From positions 1-34,327 of the forward strand of contig PIVS01000009.1 of assembly GCA_003353855.1 (NCBI GenBank): a stretch of 34,327 bases of DNA, in the 5' to 3' direction. Shown here piece by piece: positions 32,676-34,327 of the stretch; positions within the stretch are counted from its first letter, which is position 1; each line of letters starts with the position of its first letter. The position numbers and the translations under genes were made by a program. Under the pieces are notes generated by a model. The model had not been told where the DNA came from and searched no databases. It saw only the letters and a list, made by a program, of their open reading frames with translations. Source of the stretch: Desulfobacteraceae bacterium (lineage in GTDB: Bacteria > Desulfobacterota > Desulfobacteria > Desulfobacterales > Desulfobacteraceae).

Positions 32676-34327
32676 TTATTCAGAAGAGGCGGCTTCCACC
32701 CGGCAGGGCACAAACCGATGAAGCGGGGTGCCTATGGGATCCCTGTGGGTATTCAGGGTGAGCCGGTTCACATTAATGCCGTGGACCTTGCCCTGGTAGT
32801 TGAGTCCGAATCCATGGGGGATCAGCACCATACCCCGGGCCACCTGCTCACTGACCTGAATCTCTCCTGTCTCACTGCCTGCGGCTGTGGTGATAATTGC
32901 CGGCTGCCCGTCTTTAAGCCCAAGTGCTTCAGCATCAGCAGGATTTACGGCAATGGTACAGTCCCGTTTGCCGTCATTCCACGCAGGATTCCGCATCAAT
33001 GAATTCATATTGAACCGGGAATGCCTGCCGGCATTGAGAACCATGGGGAATTCGCCCGGCATTTCAAGGTCCCGGGCCTCGTCCCCGGGATTCAGATCGA
33101 AGGCCTGATCCGCCAGTTCCGGAATATAAATCTCCAGTTTCCCGGATTCCGTCTTGATATCAGCCATGGGGTTTTCGGTATCAACCTTGCCCACCCATAG
33201 TCCCTGGGGGGTATCGATCAGGGCCTGAAACATCTTGTCGCCCTGGAAAATATCCGGTTCAAATCCGGCGCGGGCACCATGGTTCTTGAATTGTTCAGGT
33301 GCCGTCATAAGAAGTCCCCACAGGGCCGCCTTGGCCGCACTGTCCCACGCTGCGCCAAGGGTCTTGGCCAGAACAAAGGGCATGGCCTTGAATGCCCGCG
33401 GTTCCTTGGAGGCCCAGGTCATGAGTTCCCCGCCAAAGGTCAGGCGGTCCCCTTTGGCAGCCTCGTACAGGGCATCGGGGATTTCCGGGATAAGTCCCAG
33501 ACGATCGGCCAGTTTCGTATGGATCTGGGCCGCCTCCAGGCACTCTCCGGGCACCGGAACCACAGGCTTTCGCAGCTGCAGAAAGATTTCCGGATAGGTC
33601 CAGGGGAAAAAGGTGGTGTCCCAGGCTTCGTAAAAGGATCTGCAGGGCAATACATAATGTGCCAGACGGGCGGTCTCGCTCATGACAATATCATTGACCA
33701 CCAGCAGATCCAGACTGCCGAATGCCTTTTCATAGGCAGTGGTGTCCGGATAGGACCGCAGGGGATTACAGGCAGAGACATACACGGCTCGGAGTCGTTC
33801 CGGATGATCGGACAGGATCTCTTCCGGCATGACCGCCGGTGGGAAAGAGCCTGCGGCTGCCGGCGGCATGCCCGTGGCAAGGGTCCGCCAGACCTTCGGA
33901 TTCCGTTCGTCGGCATGAAAGCCCATGGGCATGGCCATGCCCGGAATAAAATTTCCGCCCGGCGTCTGAAACACCCCGCAGACCGCCCCAAGTATATAAA
34001 GGAAGTAGGAGTTCAGGGTGGAGTGGCGGCCCATGTAAATGCCCAGGTCATGATGGAAACTCCAGCGTTTGGTCGCCATGAGACGGCAGAATTCCAAAAC
34101 CGTATCGTATTCCAGGCCGCATACTTCAACCGCCCTTCCGGCATCAAAATTCTCAAACCAGGGCCGGACCTGATCCCAGCCTGCTACATGATCATCCAGA
34201 TAGGTTTGGTTTTCACAGCCCTTTTCCAGAATAATGGCAATCATGGCCTTGATCAGCAGGGCATCGGTGCCCGGCCGCAGGGCCAGATGGATATCGGCAA
34301 TGGCAGCGGTTTCGCTCCGTCGCGGAT
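32676..34327 (-). CDS. Molybdopterin oxidoreductase (DMSO reductase family), 5' end beyond window
   Basis: The frame is open to the window edge; upstream of the Met at 34244 it reads RRSETAAIADIHLALRPGTD, a core motif of the family, so the start and the N-terminal iron-sulfur motif lie outside. Further marks are VYVSACNPLRSYPDT, LLVVNDIVMSETARLAHYVL and PCRSFYEAWDT (cofactor-binding domain III), and the C-terminal domain IV with NAGRHSRFNMNSLMRNPAWN, AVNPADAEALGLKDGQPAII and HGFGLNYQGKVHGINVNRLT. About 550 residues are visible, the full protein probably 700-750. It transfers electrons to or from an unknown substrate at a molybdenum or tungsten bis-pterin centre. Its codon use is rich in G/C, like the thioesterase behind it. 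Confidence 0.9.
   Translation of the reverse strand, partial: PRRSETAAIADIHLALRPGTDALLIKAMIAIILEKGCENQTYLDDHVAGWDQVRPWFENFDAGRAVEVCGLEYDTVLEFCRLMATKRWSFHHDLGIYMGRHSTLNSYFLYILGAVCGVFQTPGGNFIPGMAMPMGFHADERNPKVWRTLATGMPPAAAGSFPPAVMPEEILSDHPERLRAVYVSACNPLRSYPDTTAYEKAFGSLDLLVVNDIVMSETARLAHYVLPCRSFYEAWDTTFFPWTYPEIFLQLRKPVVPVPGECLEAAQIHTKLADRLGLIPEIPDALYEAAKGDRLTFGGELMTWASKEPRAFKAMPFVLAKTLGAAWDSAAKAALWGLLMTAPEQFKNHGARAGFEPDIFQGDKMFQALIDTPQGLWVGKVDTENPMADIKTESGKLEIYIPELADQAFDLNPGDEARDLEMPGEFPMVLNAGRHSRFNMNSLMRNPAWNDGKRDCTIAVNPADAEALGLKDGQPAIITTAAGSETGEIQVSEQVARGMVLIPHGFGLNYQGKVHGINVNRLTLNTHRDPIGTPLHRFVPCRVEAASSE

Overview
The window looks like accessory chromosome from a Gram-negative anaerobe of the sulfate-reducing deltaproteobacterial (Desulfobacterota) type. 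This is an inference from the mix of genes: a benzoyl-CoA reductase/2-hydroxyacyl-CoA dehydratase relative, a DUF2080 small protein, a DHH phosphoesterase, a six-TM ABC domain, a monomeric isocitrate dehydrogenase and a DMSO-reductase-type molybdoenzyme. No rRNA, tRNA or CRISPR array was seen.

Left third (1-10.6 kb): a gene graveyard rich in mobile DNA. A complete IS66-like element (444-1854, 15-bp terminal inverted repeats, 8-bp target duplication) sits inside an already decayed helix-turn-helix/transposase-type gene. Beside it are fragments of an ExeA-like ATPase, a DHH phosphoesterase, an ABC membrane domain, an MBL-fold hydrolase, a BcrC/HgdB-type reductase subunit, a PlsC-type acyltransferase and a REP-associated tyrosine transposase. 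Intact-looking genes here are a 519-residue protein of unknown family (3170-4729), a HAD-phosphatase/MGDG-synthase-type glycosyltransferase fusion (6522-8327), an NTF2-like protein and a SAM methyltransferase. The last two are separated by a structure that looks like an integron attC site.

Middle (10.6-27.2 kb): one long minus-strand, tightly packed gene cluster, read from 27169 down to 10665. The order is acyl-AMP ligase, FabG-like reductase, free acyl carrier protein, fully reducing type I PKS (KS-AT-DH-ER-KR-ACP) carrying a C-terminal membrane acyltransferase-3 domain, UDP-sulfoquinovose synthase (SqdB), an adenylation/carrier/membrane protein with its left-handed beta-helix partner (Pls-type 'NRPS terminal domain'), a family 8 glycosyltransferase, a truncated HAD hydrolase, and an aldo/keto reductase. 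ATGA overlaps and 1-51 nt gaps argue for one transcript. The simplest reading is a pathway that builds a saturated polyketide/fatty chain and joins it to a sugar, possibly sulfoquinovose, at the membrane. I do not recognise this combination from a characterised pathway. Three genes in it carry lesions: a 12-A tract after the natural sqdB start, a missing block of roughly 150-200 residues in the adenylation domain, and a frameshift splitting the Pls-type protein. The pathway may therefore be decaying, phase-variable, or affected by indel errors.

Right third (27.2-34.3 kb): a degenerate exported-protein gene, monomeric NADP isocitrate dehydrogenase (27893-30115), a foreign-looking fragment rich in G/C-ending codons that encodes a secreted repeat-type protein (30627-31589), about 600 bases with no convincing gene, and a thioesterase placed just downstream of a molybdopterin oxidoreductase that runs off the right edge.
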